From CAIUGU01 sp040080215 (GTDB lineage Bacteria; Pseudomonadota; Gammaproteobacteria; Steroidobacterales; Steroidobacteraceae), in assembly GCA_040080215.1 (NCBI GenBank), contig JBEBIT010000095.1, forward strand, positions 1-10,629: a DNA stretch of 10,629 nt, read 5' to 3'. Position 1 is the first letter of the stretch. The number at the start of each line of letters is the position of its first letter. Positions 1 to 7,370 of the stretch are shown here, one piece after another. The translations under genes were made by a program, and so were the position numbers. The notes under the pieces are model-generated. The model worked only from the letters and a program-made list of their open reading frames with translations. It was not told the origin of the DNA and ran no database searches.

Positions 1-1
1 C

Positions 2-313
2 AACGGCTTCTCGAACGAGTATTGGGGCTGGGGCAAGGAAGACGACGAGTTCCTGTTTCGCCTGCAGCTTGCGGGATACCTGTGCTGCTTCGATTCGCAA
101 GGCGCCTATCACGACCTGCCGAACCCCAGGGCTCAGCAGGTCGAACGGAAGGGTCTGCGGCCGCCTGCGCATATGCGGCATAATCGCGCGCGCCGCAGCA
201 GGCTGATGCGCGGACTGATCGACCCGGCAGAGGATGGCCTCACGACACTGACGTACGAGCTGCTCGCCCACGAGCACCACGGGTCATACGAAAAGATTCG
301 CGTGAAATTGTAG
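2..313 (+). CDS. GT7-like (beta-4-galactosyltransferase-type) glycosyltransferase, C-terminal part
   Basis: This is the last 103 codons of a gene that begins before the window. The visible piece starts at the motif NGFSNEYWGWGKEDDEF, which closely matches the C-terminal galactosyltransferase signature (Glyco_transf_7C, best known from beta-1,4-galactosyltransferases, NGF-N-YWGWGGEDDD). In that family the WGWG and EDD residues form part of the sugar-donor and acceptor site. A basic, Arg-rich stretch (HMRHNRARRSR) and the tail YEKIRVKL follow, with no membrane segment. It lies 98 bp upstream of a capsule assembly gene on the same strand, so transfer of a sugar in capsule or exopolysaccharide synthesis is the natural inference. 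The N-terminal part, which may carry a GT2-like fold, is not visible. Donor and acceptor cannot be predicted. The domain call is fairly sure and the exact activity is not. Confidence 0.75.
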   Translation, partial: NGFSNEYWGWGKEDDEFLFRLQLAGYLCCFDSQGAYHDLPNPRAQQVERKGLRPPAHMRHNRARRSRLMRGLIDPAEDGLTTLTYELLAHEHHGSYEKIRVKL

Positions 314-411
314 AAATTGCAGGGATGCAGCCAGAACGACACGACAGGGCAGGAAGAGGCTCCGCGCAGCGGTTTGCTAGAGTTCCGCTATTCCGCAACG
401 ATGGCTTCCGC

Positions 412-2382
412 ATGAAACCATCTCTTTCCCTGGCCGTGGCGGTCACGCTCGGGCTGTCGCTATCGCTGACGGCCACGGCGCGCGGCGTCACGCCCTATCT
501 GCCGCTCAATCTCTCCCCCGACATCGAGCGGCAGATCGAACGCGTGCTGGTGCTCGGTGGCAAGCCGGTCATCCGCAGACCGATTCCGGCGGCGCTCGTC
601 CTGGACGCTCTGCCCGCAGCCTGCAAACGCGACGCGGTGCTATGCGAGCGGGTCCGCCGCTACCTGAATGGCTACATGGAGTCCTCCGGAGTCACGAGCC
701 TGCGGCCGAAAGCCGCGATCACGACGGGAGACTCCACGGCGGTGCTGCCGAACCAGCACGGGCAAAGCGTGGACTCTGCCTGGCAAGTCAGCGCCAGTGC
801 CTACTGGCAACCGAGCGACTTTGTGCTCGTCAATCTGGGTGTTGTCGGGCACGACGACAACGTGACGGCCACAGGCTCATTCCTCAGCTTCGGCTTCGAA
901 TATGCCCAGGCGGACATCGGGTTTCGCGATCACTGGCTTTCCCCCTTGGCCGACAGCAGTTCGCTCATCGGCACGGAGGCGCCCACCCCGCTTTCCGCGA
1001 CCCTTTCAAACTACACGCCGATCACGGGACTCGGCCTTGGCTATGAAGTCTTTTTCGCCGAGCTGTCGCGGCAGGAGGGCATCCCGTACCTGGGCACCAC
1101 GACATCGGGGCGTCCACGGCTGGGCGGCATCCAGCTGAGCATGGAACCCGCGTCCGGCTATTCCGTGGCCGTCAATCGGCTGGTCCAGTATGGCGGTGGC
1201 GCCCGCAATGGCGGGCTTATCTCCCAGTACTTCGACGAGATGTTCCAGCTCGGCAATCGCAACGACCTTGGCGTCGCCGCGGAGGAGACCAATCGCGTCG
1301 CGTCGCTGACCAGCAGCATTACCTTTCCGGGCAGCGTCCCCTTTGCGGCGCGGATTGAGTATGCCGGGGAAGACAACGCCTACAAGGGAGCCTATCGACT
1401 CGGCGCCACCAACCTGTCGCTGGGCCTCGATTTCCCATCGCTGTGGAGCGCATACGACCTGACGGTCGAAGTGTCGGAGTGGCAGAACTCCTGGTATGTC
1501 CATCCGCTCTACCCCGAGGGACTCACGAACCGCAAGCGCGTGCTCGGACACTGGTTCGGCGACAACCGCCGTTTCGGTGAGGCCATCGGCGGGCGCAGTT
1601 TCATGGTGCGCGCTGCGAGGCAACTTGAGTCAGGCGCCTACCTGCAGGCTACCTACAGGAATCTGGCCTTCGATCCCGACTGGGTGCGTTTCGACCAGGC
1701 CCCGGTCACATACCGGCAGATGCAGATGCTCGGCCTCACCTATTCCAGGACCTGGCAGGGCCGGCCGGTCGACGCGGAGTTGACGGTGGGCCGCGATGTC
1801 TTCGGGGAGTCCTTCGCACGCTTTTCCGTCGCGCTCGATATCGTGCAGGCGGCCAGGGCGGGTGCTTATTCCGCCCTCTCCGTGGACGGCGATTCGAGTA
1901 CGGAAGTGTTCGTCGATGTCGGCGCGCAGCGCAGCCAGGTTCGCGAGATCATGCTGGACCTCGGACCCAACATGTCCACGGCCCCGGCCGAGCAGTATCA
2001 CGCGGCTTTCGGTGCGCGCAGGGCGGTGGCCCGCCGGCACGACATCGGGGTCCGGCTCGAACTCGACAGCGTCGAAGGCCGGTCGCTGGTCTCGGTGCGT
2101 GCCCTGGACTATCGCTATCGGTTCATGCGGAAGGCGGCCATCGGCGCGTTTTTCGGCGCAGCCCGATACGACCTCGGACCGGCCGCGTACGGCTACTACA
2201 TGGGGGCCGGCTTGCAGTACCTTGATCTGATTCCTGGCTGGGATCTCGGGCTCGATTTCCGGCTCCACGAGAAGTTGACGCGAGACAAAGTGCTGGCATC
2301 GGATCCCCCACTCACGCAGCAGCTGCCGCGTCGTGCCCTCGACATCACCGGCATGAGCCTGTACTTGAGCAGAAAATGGTAG
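412..2382 (+). CDS. wzi: Capsule assembly Wzi-family outer membrane protein
   Basis: A 656-residue protein of the Caps_assemb_Wzi family. Wzi of E. coli is an outer-membrane beta-barrel that helps attach capsular polysaccharide to the cell surface. The chosen ATG gives a typical signal peptide: MKPS, then a hydrophobic core to about residue 19, then a cleavage site after ATA (residue 23). The mature start (TPYLPLNLSPDIERQIERVL) resembles the conserved N-terminus of proteobacterial Wzi-like proteins. The rest is rich in alternating polar/aromatic strands with Gly and Tyr, as in a barrel, and ends SLYLSRKW with a terminal aromatic residue typical of outer-membrane proteins. It is longer than E. 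coli Wzi (about 480 residues). An in-frame ATG at 325 would add 29 polar residues before the signal peptide and is less likely. No strong Shine-Dalgarno sequence is visible for either start. Its stop overlaps the next gene's ATG. Family call is strong; a role in capsule anchoring is inferred. Confidence 0.82.
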   Translation: MKPSLSLAVAVTLGLSLSLTATARGVTPYLPLNLSPDIERQIERVLVLGGKPVIRRPIPAALVLDALPAACKRDAVLCERVRRYLNGYMESSGVTSLRPKAAITTGDSTAVLPNQHGQSVDSAWQVSASAYWQPSDFVLVNLGVVGHDDNVTATGSFLSFGFEYAQADIGFRDHWLSPLADSSSLIGTEAPTPLSATLSNYTPITGLGLGYEVFFAELSRQEGIPYLGTTTSGRPRLGGIQLSMEPASGYSVAVNRLVQYGGGARNGGLISQYFDEMFQLGNRNDLGVAAEETNRVASLTSSITFPGSVPFAARIEYAGEDNAYKGAYRLGATNLSLGLDFPSLWSAYDLTVEVSEWQNSWYVHPLYPEGLTNRKRVLGHWFGDNRRFGEAIGGRSFMVRAARQLESGAYLQATYRNLAFDPDWVRFDQAPVTYRQMQMLGLTYSRTWQGRPVDAELTVGRDVFGESFARFSVALDIVQAARAGAYSALSVDGDSSTEVFVDVGAQRSQVREIMLDLGPNMSTAPAEQYHAAFGARRAVARRHDIGVRLELDSVEGRSLVSVRALDYRYRFMRKAAIGAFFGAARYDLGPAAYGYYMGAGLQYLDLIPGWDLGLDFRLHEKLTRDKVLASDPPLTQQLPRRALDITGMSLYLSRKW

Positions 2383-3515
2383 GAGCGTCCGGTCCACCCG
2401 TGGGCAAGCCGCAACCGAAGGTCATGGCCTTCGTGCTGCCCCAGTTCCATCGCATTCCGGAGAACGACCGCTGGTGGGGCGACGGCTTCACCGAATGGAC
2501 CAACGTCCGCAAGGCGATACCCCTTTATCCGGGCCACCTGCAACCACGCGTCCCCGCGGAGGGTCGCTACTACGACATGCTGGATCCCGCCGTGCACGAC
2601 TGGCAGGCAGCGCTGGCACAACAGCACGGACTGCACGGCTTCTGCTACTACCACTACTGGTTTGCGGGGCGGCAGCTGCTCGAGAAGCCGGTCGAGATGC
2701 TGCTCAAGCGAGGCAAACCCGACATGCCGTTCTGCCTCGCCTGGGCGAATGAATCGTGGACACGCGCCTGGGACGGTGGTGACCGGGAAGTGCTCATGGC
2801 CCAGGACTACGGCGATGCCGCCGACTGGGCGCGGCACTTCGACTATCTGTTGACGGCCTTCCGCGATCCGCGGTACGTGCGTGTCGACGGCAAGCCCGTG
2901 TTCCTGATCTACCGCAGCGCCAGCATCGCGGTGCGGGCGGAGATGCTGGCGCTGTGGCGGCAGCTGGCCGAGCGGGCCGGATTGCCTGGCCTGCATGTGG
3001 TGAGCATGCTGACCGGCTTCGACGTCGATGTGCGTCCGGAACTGTTTGACGCATTCGCCGAGTTCGAGCCGATGTACACCATCCGCTACGGATTGCCGTA
3101 CTGGCACCGCAAGCGCGAAAAATGGATCAATCGCTTCAATCGGGCGGCGTGGCGAGTGGCAGGCCGGGCGCTCCAGCCGCTGCAGAGCTACAACTACGGC
3201 GCATTGTGGCGGGCTGCCGCTGCCCGCACGCTGCCGGCCCGTCACTACGGTGGGGCGTTCCTCGATTGGGACAATAGCCCGCGCCGGGGCCTCGAGCGCA
3301 GCCTGATCATGCGCGGCTTCGATCGGTCCGCATTCACCGCAGGCCTGCACGCGCAGTTGCGCAAGGCGTCTCAAGCAGGCTCGGAGTTCGTCTTCGTGAA
3401 TGCGTGGAACGAATGGGCCGAGGGCAGTTACTTCGAGCCCGATACCGCACGCGGGACCTTCTTCCTGGACACGCTCCGCGCGGCCACATCGGCAATCAAG
3501 CAGCCAGGCTCCTAG
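2376..3515 (+). CDS. WbsX-like glycan-synthesis protein (GH99-like domain)
   Basis: A 379-residue soluble protein covered by a Glyco_tran_WbsX / glycosidase-family-99-like domain. Family hallmarks are visible in order: LPQFH with WWGDGFTEWTNV (about 21-44), GFCYYHYWF (88-96), FCLAWANESWTRAWDGG (119-135), DGKPVFLIYR (about 172), AFLDWDNSPRRG, and the C-terminal VNAWNEWAEGSYFEPD (about 341-356). WbsX proteins occur in O-antigen and capsule clusters. They resemble endo-mannosidase-type GH99 enzymes but are mostly uncharacterised, so hydrolase, transglycosidase or transferase activity cannot be decided here. No signal peptide is visible, which suggests a cytoplasmic site. The ATG overlaps the wzi stop (ATGGTAG), which points to translational coupling. 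The conserved domain begins at about residue 16, which supports this start or one very near it. The next gene starts 5 bp after the stop. Confidence 0.85.
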   Translation: MVGASGPPVGKPQPKVMAFVLPQFHRIPENDRWWGDGFTEWTNVRKAIPLYPGHLQPRVPAEGRYYDMLDPAVHDWQAALAQQHGLHGFCYYHYWFAGRQLLEKPVEMLLKRGKPDMPFCLAWANESWTRAWDGGDREVLMAQDYGDAADWARHFDYLLTAFRDPRYVRVDGKPVFLIYRSASIAVRAEMLALWRQLAERAGLPGLHVVSMLTGFDVDVRPELFDAFAEFEPMYTIRYGLPYWHRKREKWINRFNRAAWRVAGRALQPLQSYNYGALWRAAAARTLPARHYGGAFLDWDNSPRRGLERSLIMRGFDRSAFTAGLHAQLRKASQAGSEFVFVNAWNEWAEGSYFEPDTARGTFFLDTLRAATSAIKQPGS

Positions 3516-3520
3516 GCGAC

Positions 3521-4531
3521 ATGGGGATGGAGTACAGCCCGGAGGACGCTGCCGATCCGGGGCTCGTGTCGATCGTCCTCTGTACCTACAACGGCAGCCG
3601 GTTCCTCTCCGAGCAGCTCGACTCCCTGTTTGCGCAGACCTATCCGCACTTCGAGATTGTTGCGGTCGACGACGCTTCCACCGACGAGACCGTCGCCGTC
3701 CTGAAGCGGTACGCAGCGCGCGAGGCAAGGCTCCGGATCGTCGTCAACCCGGCCAATCTCGGGTTTGCGCGCAACTTCGAGCGCGCGCTGGGCTTGAGCC
3801 GCGGCGCGTTGATCGCCCCCTGCGACCAGGATGACATCTGGCTGCCCGAAAAGATCGAGTCGCTGCTGGCTGCAATCGAGGGGCACGCCATGGCCTACTG
3901 CGACTCCACCCTGGTGGACGAGCACGCCGCTCCGCTCGGCCATACCTTGTCCAGGGTCGTTCCCATGCGCGACCTCGACGATCCGCTGCCCCTCGCGTTC
4001 GGCAACTGTGTGTCAGGCCACGCGATGCTTTTCCGTCGGTCGCTCCTCGAGCGGGCGCTCCCGATGCCATCGGGGTTCTATCATGACTGGTGGCTGGCGA
4101 CGGTGGCCGCAGCCACCGGTGGCATCCGCTTCTGCGATCGCAGCCTGGTGCTGTATCGGCAGCATGGTGGCAATGTCACCGATCAGCGTCTCAAGGAGAT
4201 GCAGGTGGAGGCGGGCCTGTCTGCCACCACAGAGCAGGACGCAGTGCGGGCTTCCGACAAACGTGCAGACAAGCTGCGTTACCTGCGAGACATGGCACTG
4301 CGCCTGCAGCTGATCGCCGAGCTGCCGGGACCACACCAGCCCTTCGCTGCCGAGTTGCATGACCTGTGGCGCGCCCGCGAAGCGCAATGGATTTCGTGGC
4401 GCCTGTGGCGCGCGATGCGCGGCAACCAGGACCGGTTGCTGGCGCTGACTGGCATGTCCACGAAAAAGAAGGCGCGGTATTGCGCAGACTTCCTGTGGGG
4501 CTGGCGTGCGCAAGGGCTCATGGCCCCGTAA
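3521..4531 (+). CDS. GT2 family glycosyltransferase
   Basis: A 336-residue family 2 glycosyltransferase. The GT-A fold motifs are present: SIVLCTYNGSRFLSEQLDSL (about 17-36), VDDASTD (49-55) for nucleotide-sugar binding, CDQDDIW (101-107) containing the metal-binding DxD, and FYHDWWLA (186-193) in the catalytic-base region, followed by LYRQHGGNVT (211-220). The form resembles rhamnosyl- or galactosyl-type transferases of O-antigen and capsule loci, but the sugar cannot be assigned. No membrane segment is visible, so it probably acts at the cytoplasmic face on a lipid-linked glycan. ATG 3521 is chosen because it follows the upstream stop by 5 bp; ATG 3527 two codons later is equally possible, and any earlier start would lie inside the upstream gene. 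It is the third gene of the wzi set and its stop lies 6 bp from that of the opposing GT2 gene. Confidence 0.88.
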   Translation: MGMEYSPEDAADPGLVSIVLCTYNGSRFLSEQLDSLFAQTYPHFEIVAVDDASTDETVAVLKRYAAREARLRIVVNPANLGFARNFERALGLSRGALIAPCDQDDIWLPEKIESLLAAIEGHAMAYCDSTLVDEHAAPLGHTLSRVVPMRDLDDPLPLAFGNCVSGHAMLFRRSLLERALPMPSGFYHDWWLATVAAATGGIRFCDRSLVLYRQHGGNVTDQRLKEMQVEAGLSATTEQDAVRASDKRADKLRYLRDMALRLQLIAELPGPHQPFAAELHDLWRAREAQWISWRLWRAMRGNQDRLLALTGMSTKKKARYCADFLWGWRAQGLMAP

Positions 4532-4537
4532 ACGCGC

Positions 4538-5548
4538 TCAGTCTCGTGATGGCTCGCTCGCTGCACACCGTCGCTCCATGCTGCGCAGCTGGCGGTCGCG
4601 GAGTGCTCTCCCCAGCCCTGCCGGGAGCCGATTCAGGCCTGTGCGGGCAATCTCCAGTTGTTCCCCGGCGCTCGCCGCGTTGCGTTGGGCCAGCAGTTTG
4701 CGTGCAGCGCGCAGCTGCACGTGGACCATGCGCTGGTACGCGCGGTTGCCGAGGCGCTCGCGCGACTGCGCCGGAAGATATTGCGAGAAGATGTGGATCG
4801 CTTGCAGCGTGTCCGTGCCGATGCTTCCGGCCCGGCCAAGCCGGGTGGTCTCGCTAAGTCCGTGGCGGCGATAGCACGCCAGGATCTGCGGCTCGTACCA
4901 TACTCGGTACGCCGCTGCGATCCGGACCCACATCTCCCAGTCGAGCGCATAAGTCAGGTCTGACCGGAAACCGCCCAGGCGTTCGTACACGCTGCGGCGA
5001 ACGATGGCGGCGGGGCACTGGATCCGTTGCCTCTCGCTGATGCGACCGAGCCAGCGTGCGAGCATGCCTCGGCGCCAGCGTTCGCGATGCGAGCGGCGGG
5101 TCCACTGGCCTGTCTCGTCGATGAAAGCGTGGCGGCTGAAGGCCATGCCGACCTGGCTGTCGCCGGCAAACCCGTGCAGCAGTCGCTCATAAAAGCCAGG
5201 CAGGATGAGGTCGTCCTGATGCAGCAGGTGGACGAATTCTCCGCGCGCGAGCGTGATTCCGCGGTTCCAGTTGCCTGCCAGTCCAAGGTTCGTCGGGTTG
5301 CGGTGGATCTCGATCCGCCCGGCGGGAGCCACCGCTGCGACCAGCGCGGCAACGTCCACGGTAGGCGAGGCATCGTCCACGATGGCAATCTGCATGACGG
5401 ACTGGCCCGGGTCCTGGGCCAGGATGCCGCGCAGCGCTTCGACGAGGAAGGGGCCCGGCTCGTATGCCGGGATCATCACCGACAACCGCGGTTGTGGTGC
5501 GCCGTCTGCGGGCAATGCTGCTATCGCGGGCGGGTTGCCTGCGCTCAA
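4538..5548 (-). CDS. GT2 family glycosyltransferase downstream of hemL
   Basis: A 336-residue family 2 glycosyltransferase with a GT-A core: LSVMIPAYEPGPFLVEAL (22-39), IVDDASP (56-62), NPTNLGLAGNWNRG (84-97), LLHQDDLILPGFY (108-120) with the DxD-like QDD, and YALDWEMWVRIA (200-211) in the catalytic-base position, followed by CYRRHG. The C-terminal 100 residues are Arg- and Ala-rich and likely helical. The start codon is TTG, preceded at 6 nt by AGGGGA, a good ribosome-binding site. An internal ATG (residue 25) lies inside the first core strand and is too late. The gene begins 9 bp after the hemL stop, so it probably shares the hemL transcript. It faces a polysaccharide cluster, which fits a role in surface glycan synthesis. 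It differs too much in sequence from the 3521-4531 gene to be a recent duplicate. Sugar specificity is unknown. Confidence 0.87.
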   Translation of the reverse strand: MSAGNPPAIAALPADGAPQPRLSVMIPAYEPGPFLVEALRGILAQDPGQSVMQIAIVDDASPTVDVAALVAAVAPAGRIEIHRNPTNLGLAGNWNRGITLARGEFVHLLHQDDLILPGFYERLLHGFAGDSQVGMAFSRHAFIDETGQWTRRSHRERWRRGMLARWLGRISERQRIQCPAAIVRRSVYERLGGFRSDLTYALDWEMWVRIAAAYRVWYEPQILACYRRHGLSETTRLGRAGSIGTDTLQAIHIFSQYLPAQSRERLGNRAYQRMVHVQLRAARKLLAQRNAASAGEQLEIARTGLNRLPAGLGRALRDRQLRSMERRCAASEPSRD

Positions 5549-5557
5549 GGAGTTCCC

Positions 5558-6835
5558 CTATGCGTTGCGGACTTTCCTGAAGGATCGCTGTGCGGCTTCA
5601 GCGGTACGGGCGATGTCGGCAGCCGAATGGGCTGCCGACACGAATCCGGCTTCGAACGCGGAAGGCGCAAGATAGATGCCCTCGTCGAGCATGGCGTGGA
5701 AGAAGTGCTTGAAGCGTTCCGTGTCGCAGCTCATCACCTGCCGGTAGTACCGCACCGACGGCTCCGAGGTGAAGAACAGCCCGAACATGCCGCCGACTTG
5801 GTTGGCCGAGAACGGGACGCCTTCACTGCGTGCAGCGCCCACCAGCCCCTCGATCAGGCTTGTGGTCTTCTGGGTCAGGCTTGCATGGAAGCCGGGCGCG
5901 CAGAGCAGGTCGAGTGTGACGACACCTGCTGCCATGGCGACCGGGTTGCCTGACAGCGTTCCGGCCTGATAAACGGGACCGAGTGGCGCGAGCCTCTCCA
6001 TGATCTCGCGCTTGCCGCCGAAGGCACCGACCGGCATGCCGCCGCCGATGATCTTGCCCAGCGTCGTGAGGTCCGGGCGGATGCCGTACAGCTCCTGCGC
6101 ACCGCCGCGTGCGACCCGGAAGCCCGTCATCACCTCGTCGAAGATCAGCAGGCTGCCGTGCTGGTCGCACACTGCCCGCAGCGCTTCAAGGAAGCCTGGA
6201 ACAGGCGGCACGCAATTCATGTTGCCGGCCACCGGCTCGACGATGATGCAGGCGATCTCGTCGCCCATGTCACGGAACAGCTGCTGCGTCTGGGCAATGT
6301 CGTTGTAGGACAGCGTGATGGTGTGCGCAGCGAGGCTCGCCGGCACGCCGGGCGAAGTGGGAACGCCGAACGTGAGTGCGCCTGAGCCCGCCTTGACGAG
6401 CAGCGAGTCCGAATGACCGTGGTAGCACCCCTCGAACTTCACTATCTTGTCGCGGCCCGTATAGCCACGCGCGAGGCGAATGGCGCTCATGGTGGCTTCC
6501 GTCCCCGAGCTGACCATGCGCACCAGTTCGATGGATGGCATGAGCTCGCAGACCTTCTTCGCCAGCCGGGTTTCGATCTCCGTCGGCGTACCGAACGACA
6601 GGCCCAGCGCGACGCGCTCCTGGACGGCCTTGATGACGTCGGGATGCGCGTGGCCCAGGATCATCGGACCCCACGAGCCCACGTAGTCGAGGTAGCGCTT
6701 GCCGTCTGCCGACGTCACGTAGGCGCCGCTCGCGCTCGCCATGAAGACGGGATCGCCGCCGACGCCGCGGAACGCGCGGACCGGGGAATTCACGCCGCCG
6801 GGAATGTAGCGGCTGGCATCGGAAAATAGGCTCAA
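5558..6835 (-). CDS. hemL: Glutamate-1-semialdehyde 2,1-aminomutase
   Basis: HemL, a PLP-dependent class III aminotransferase-fold enzyme, converts glutamate-1-semialdehyde into 5-aminolevulinate in the cytoplasm, in the C5 pathway of heme and other tetrapyrroles. Visible signatures are IPGGVNSPVRAF near the N-terminus, SSGTEATMSAIRLAR (about 109-123) for cofactor phosphate binding, CYHGHSD, IVEPVAGNMN, FDEVMTGFR (about 232-240, Asp for the PLP ring nitrogen), and TTLGKIIGGGMPVGAFGG with the Schiff-base Lys near residue 261. The start is a TTG (6833-6835) with GGAG 8 nt upstream, giving 425 residues (MSLFSDASRYIPGG), matching the family's usual 425-430. The frame stays open to 6937, but those 34 extra residues are not HemL-like. 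A GT2 gene follows after 9 bp. The gene is divergent from rubredoxin across a 282-bp spacer. Confidence 0.96.
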   Translation of the reverse strand: MSLFSDASRYIPGGVNSPVRAFRGVGGDPVFMASASGAYVTSADGKRYLDYVGSWGPMILGHAHPDVIKAVQERVALGLSFGTPTEIETRLAKKVCELMPSIELVRMVSSGTEATMSAIRLARGYTGRDKIVKFEGCYHGHSDSLLVKAGSGALTFGVPTSPGVPASLAAHTITLSYNDIAQTQQLFRDMGDEIACIIVEPVAGNMNCVPPVPGFLEALRAVCDQHGSLLIFDEVMTGFRVARGGAQELYGIRPDLTTLGKIIGGGMPVGAFGGKREIMERLAPLGPVYQAGTLSGNPVAMAAGVVTLDLLCAPGFHASLTQKTTSLIEGLVGAARSEGVPFSANQVGGMFGLFFTSEPSVRYYRQVMSCDTERFKHFFHAMLDEGIYLAPSAFEAGFVSAAHSAADIARTAEAAQRSFRKVRNA

Positions 6836-6919
6836 GGACTTGGCTCCGGATAGGTACGGTGTTGAGTGTAGGGGCTGGCGCGGGCAGCGGGAAGGCGTCA
6901 GCGCACCCCACGGAGCCAA

Positions 6920-7040
6920 GGAAGCCGGGGAAGCCAAGTAAGCGAGGAAGTGTGGAAGCCAGGAAGCCGGAATGCGGCAAGGCTATCCAGCGTCTGCGAA
7001 GTTCCGGCTTCCGGAACTTGCTGGCTTCCTGCGCTTCCTC
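6920..7040. repeat. GGAAGCC inverted-repeat array with long imperfect hairpin
   Basis: The hemL-rubredoxin spacer holds four exact GGAAGCC copies on the + strand (6920, 6929, 6954, 6962) and the reverse complement GGCTTCC at 7006 and 7023, plus CGCTTCC at 7032. The halves pair in nested fashion: 6944-6950 with 7034-7040 (GAGGAAG), 6954-6961 with 7022-7029 (GGAAGCCA), and 6962-6972 with 7002-7012 (GGAAGCCGGAA, 11 bp). That is 26 bp of stem around a 29-nt loop with small bulges. GTTCCGGCTTCCGGAAC (7001-7017) is also a hairpin by itself. CGCACCC occurs on both sides (6902-6908 and 7061-7067), a possible but weak target-site-like duplication. No ORF of its own is seen. It could be a REP-like or small mobile repeat, or a structured leader; the function is unknown. 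Confidence 0.7.
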
Positions 7041-7052
7041 AAGCTTTGCCAG

Positions 7053-7081
7053 TTGCCGCCCGCACCCATTCCCGGTTTAAT
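7053..7081 (+). promoter_or_regulatory. Possible sigma-70 promoter for rubredoxin
   Basis: TTGCCG (7053-7058; 4 of 6 matches to TTGACA) and TTTAAT (7076-7081; 5 of 6 matches to TATAAT) are separated by 17 bp. This would start transcription near 7088, about 30 nt before the rubredoxin ATG. It is the best match seen in the divergent spacer. No equally good promoter was found for hemL on the other strand. Confidence 0.4.
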
Positions 7082-7117
7082 CGCGCCTCCCAAGGTCTCT
7101 TCTGGCGTAGACAATCA

Positions 7118-7282
7118 ATGAAAGCGTACATGTGTGTGATCTGCGGTTATGTCTACGAAGAAGCCAAGGGAGACGCCGCCGCGGGCCTCGCGCCGGGAAC
7201 CCGCTGGGAGGACGTGCCGCTCTCGTGGCGCTGCCCGGACTGCGGCGCCGGCAAGGAAGACTTCGAGATGATCGAGGTCTGA
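7118..7282 (+). CDS. rubA: Rubredoxin
   Basis: A complete 54-residue rubredoxin, the family's usual size. It is a small cytoplasmic electron carrier with one iron held by four cysteines. The two metal-binding knuckles are CVICG (Cys6, Cys9) and CPDCG (Cys39, Cys42). Other conserved features are YVYEEAKGD, GLAPGTRWEDVP and the C-terminal KEDFEMIEV. The redox partner is not in the window; in proteobacteria such rubredoxins serve alkane hydroxylases, oxidative stress or oxygen detoxification, or unknown oxidases, and nothing here selects among these. The ATG at 7118 is chosen by homology. The frame is open upstream to 6950 but runs through the repeat array and does not look coded. No strong Shine-Dalgarno sequence is visible. 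The stop is TGATG, overlapping a short frame that leads to crcB. Confidence 0.95.
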   Translation: MKAYMCVICGYVYEEAKGDAAAGLAPGTRWEDVPLSWRCPDCGAGKEDFEMIEV

Positions 7283-7353
7283 TGTCCGCCCGGGTTCCTG
7301 CGGATCGGGTGGTCGCGGGTGCCGACGCCGGTGGGAGTAGTCGCGGCCGGTGA
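7282..7353 (+). other. Short 23-codon frame linking rubredoxin to crcB
   Basis: An ATG at 7282 overlaps the rubredoxin stop (TGATG). The frame runs 23 codons (starting MSARVPADRV) to a TGA at 7351-7353 that again overlaps an ATG (7353), in frame with crcB. The peptide is Gly-, Ala- and Arg-rich and resembles no family I know. It may only carry ribosomes by termination-reinitiation from rubredoxin to crcB, or it may be chance in GC-rich DNA. Confidence 0.25.
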
Positions 7354-7370
7354 TGGGACGCGAGAGATCC

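Noticed and set aside
325..411. ATG 325 as the wzi start
   Set aside because: It would place 29 polar, Arg-rich residues before a normal signal peptide, and AGGG abuts the ATG too closely to act as a ribosome-binding site.
1006..2397. Two antisense open frames (205 and 255 codons) within wzi
   Set aside because: The Wzi frame has a signal peptide and a barrel-type C-terminus; the antisense products have no family features.
2196..3728. 510-codon open frame antisense to wzi end, WbsX-like gene and GT2 start
   Set aside because: It crosses three well-supported genes on the other strand and has Arg- and Pro-rich low-complexity sequence with no recognisable domain.
6836..6937. Upstream extension of hemL to a TTG at 6937
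   Set aside because: The extra 34 residues match nothing in HemL, and the TTG at 6835 has a correctly spaced GGAG and gives the family length.
6920..7040. CRISPR array in the hemL-rubredoxin spacer
   Set aside because: The repeat unit is only 7 bp, the spacing is irregular and the copies are inverted; there is no direct repeat-spacer pattern and no cas gene.
7283..7370. Fluoride riboswitch upstream of crcB
   Set aside because: GGTGATGG at 7349 is only superficially similar to the motif; the conserved 3' part and pseudoknot partners are missing, and that stretch overlaps possible start codons.
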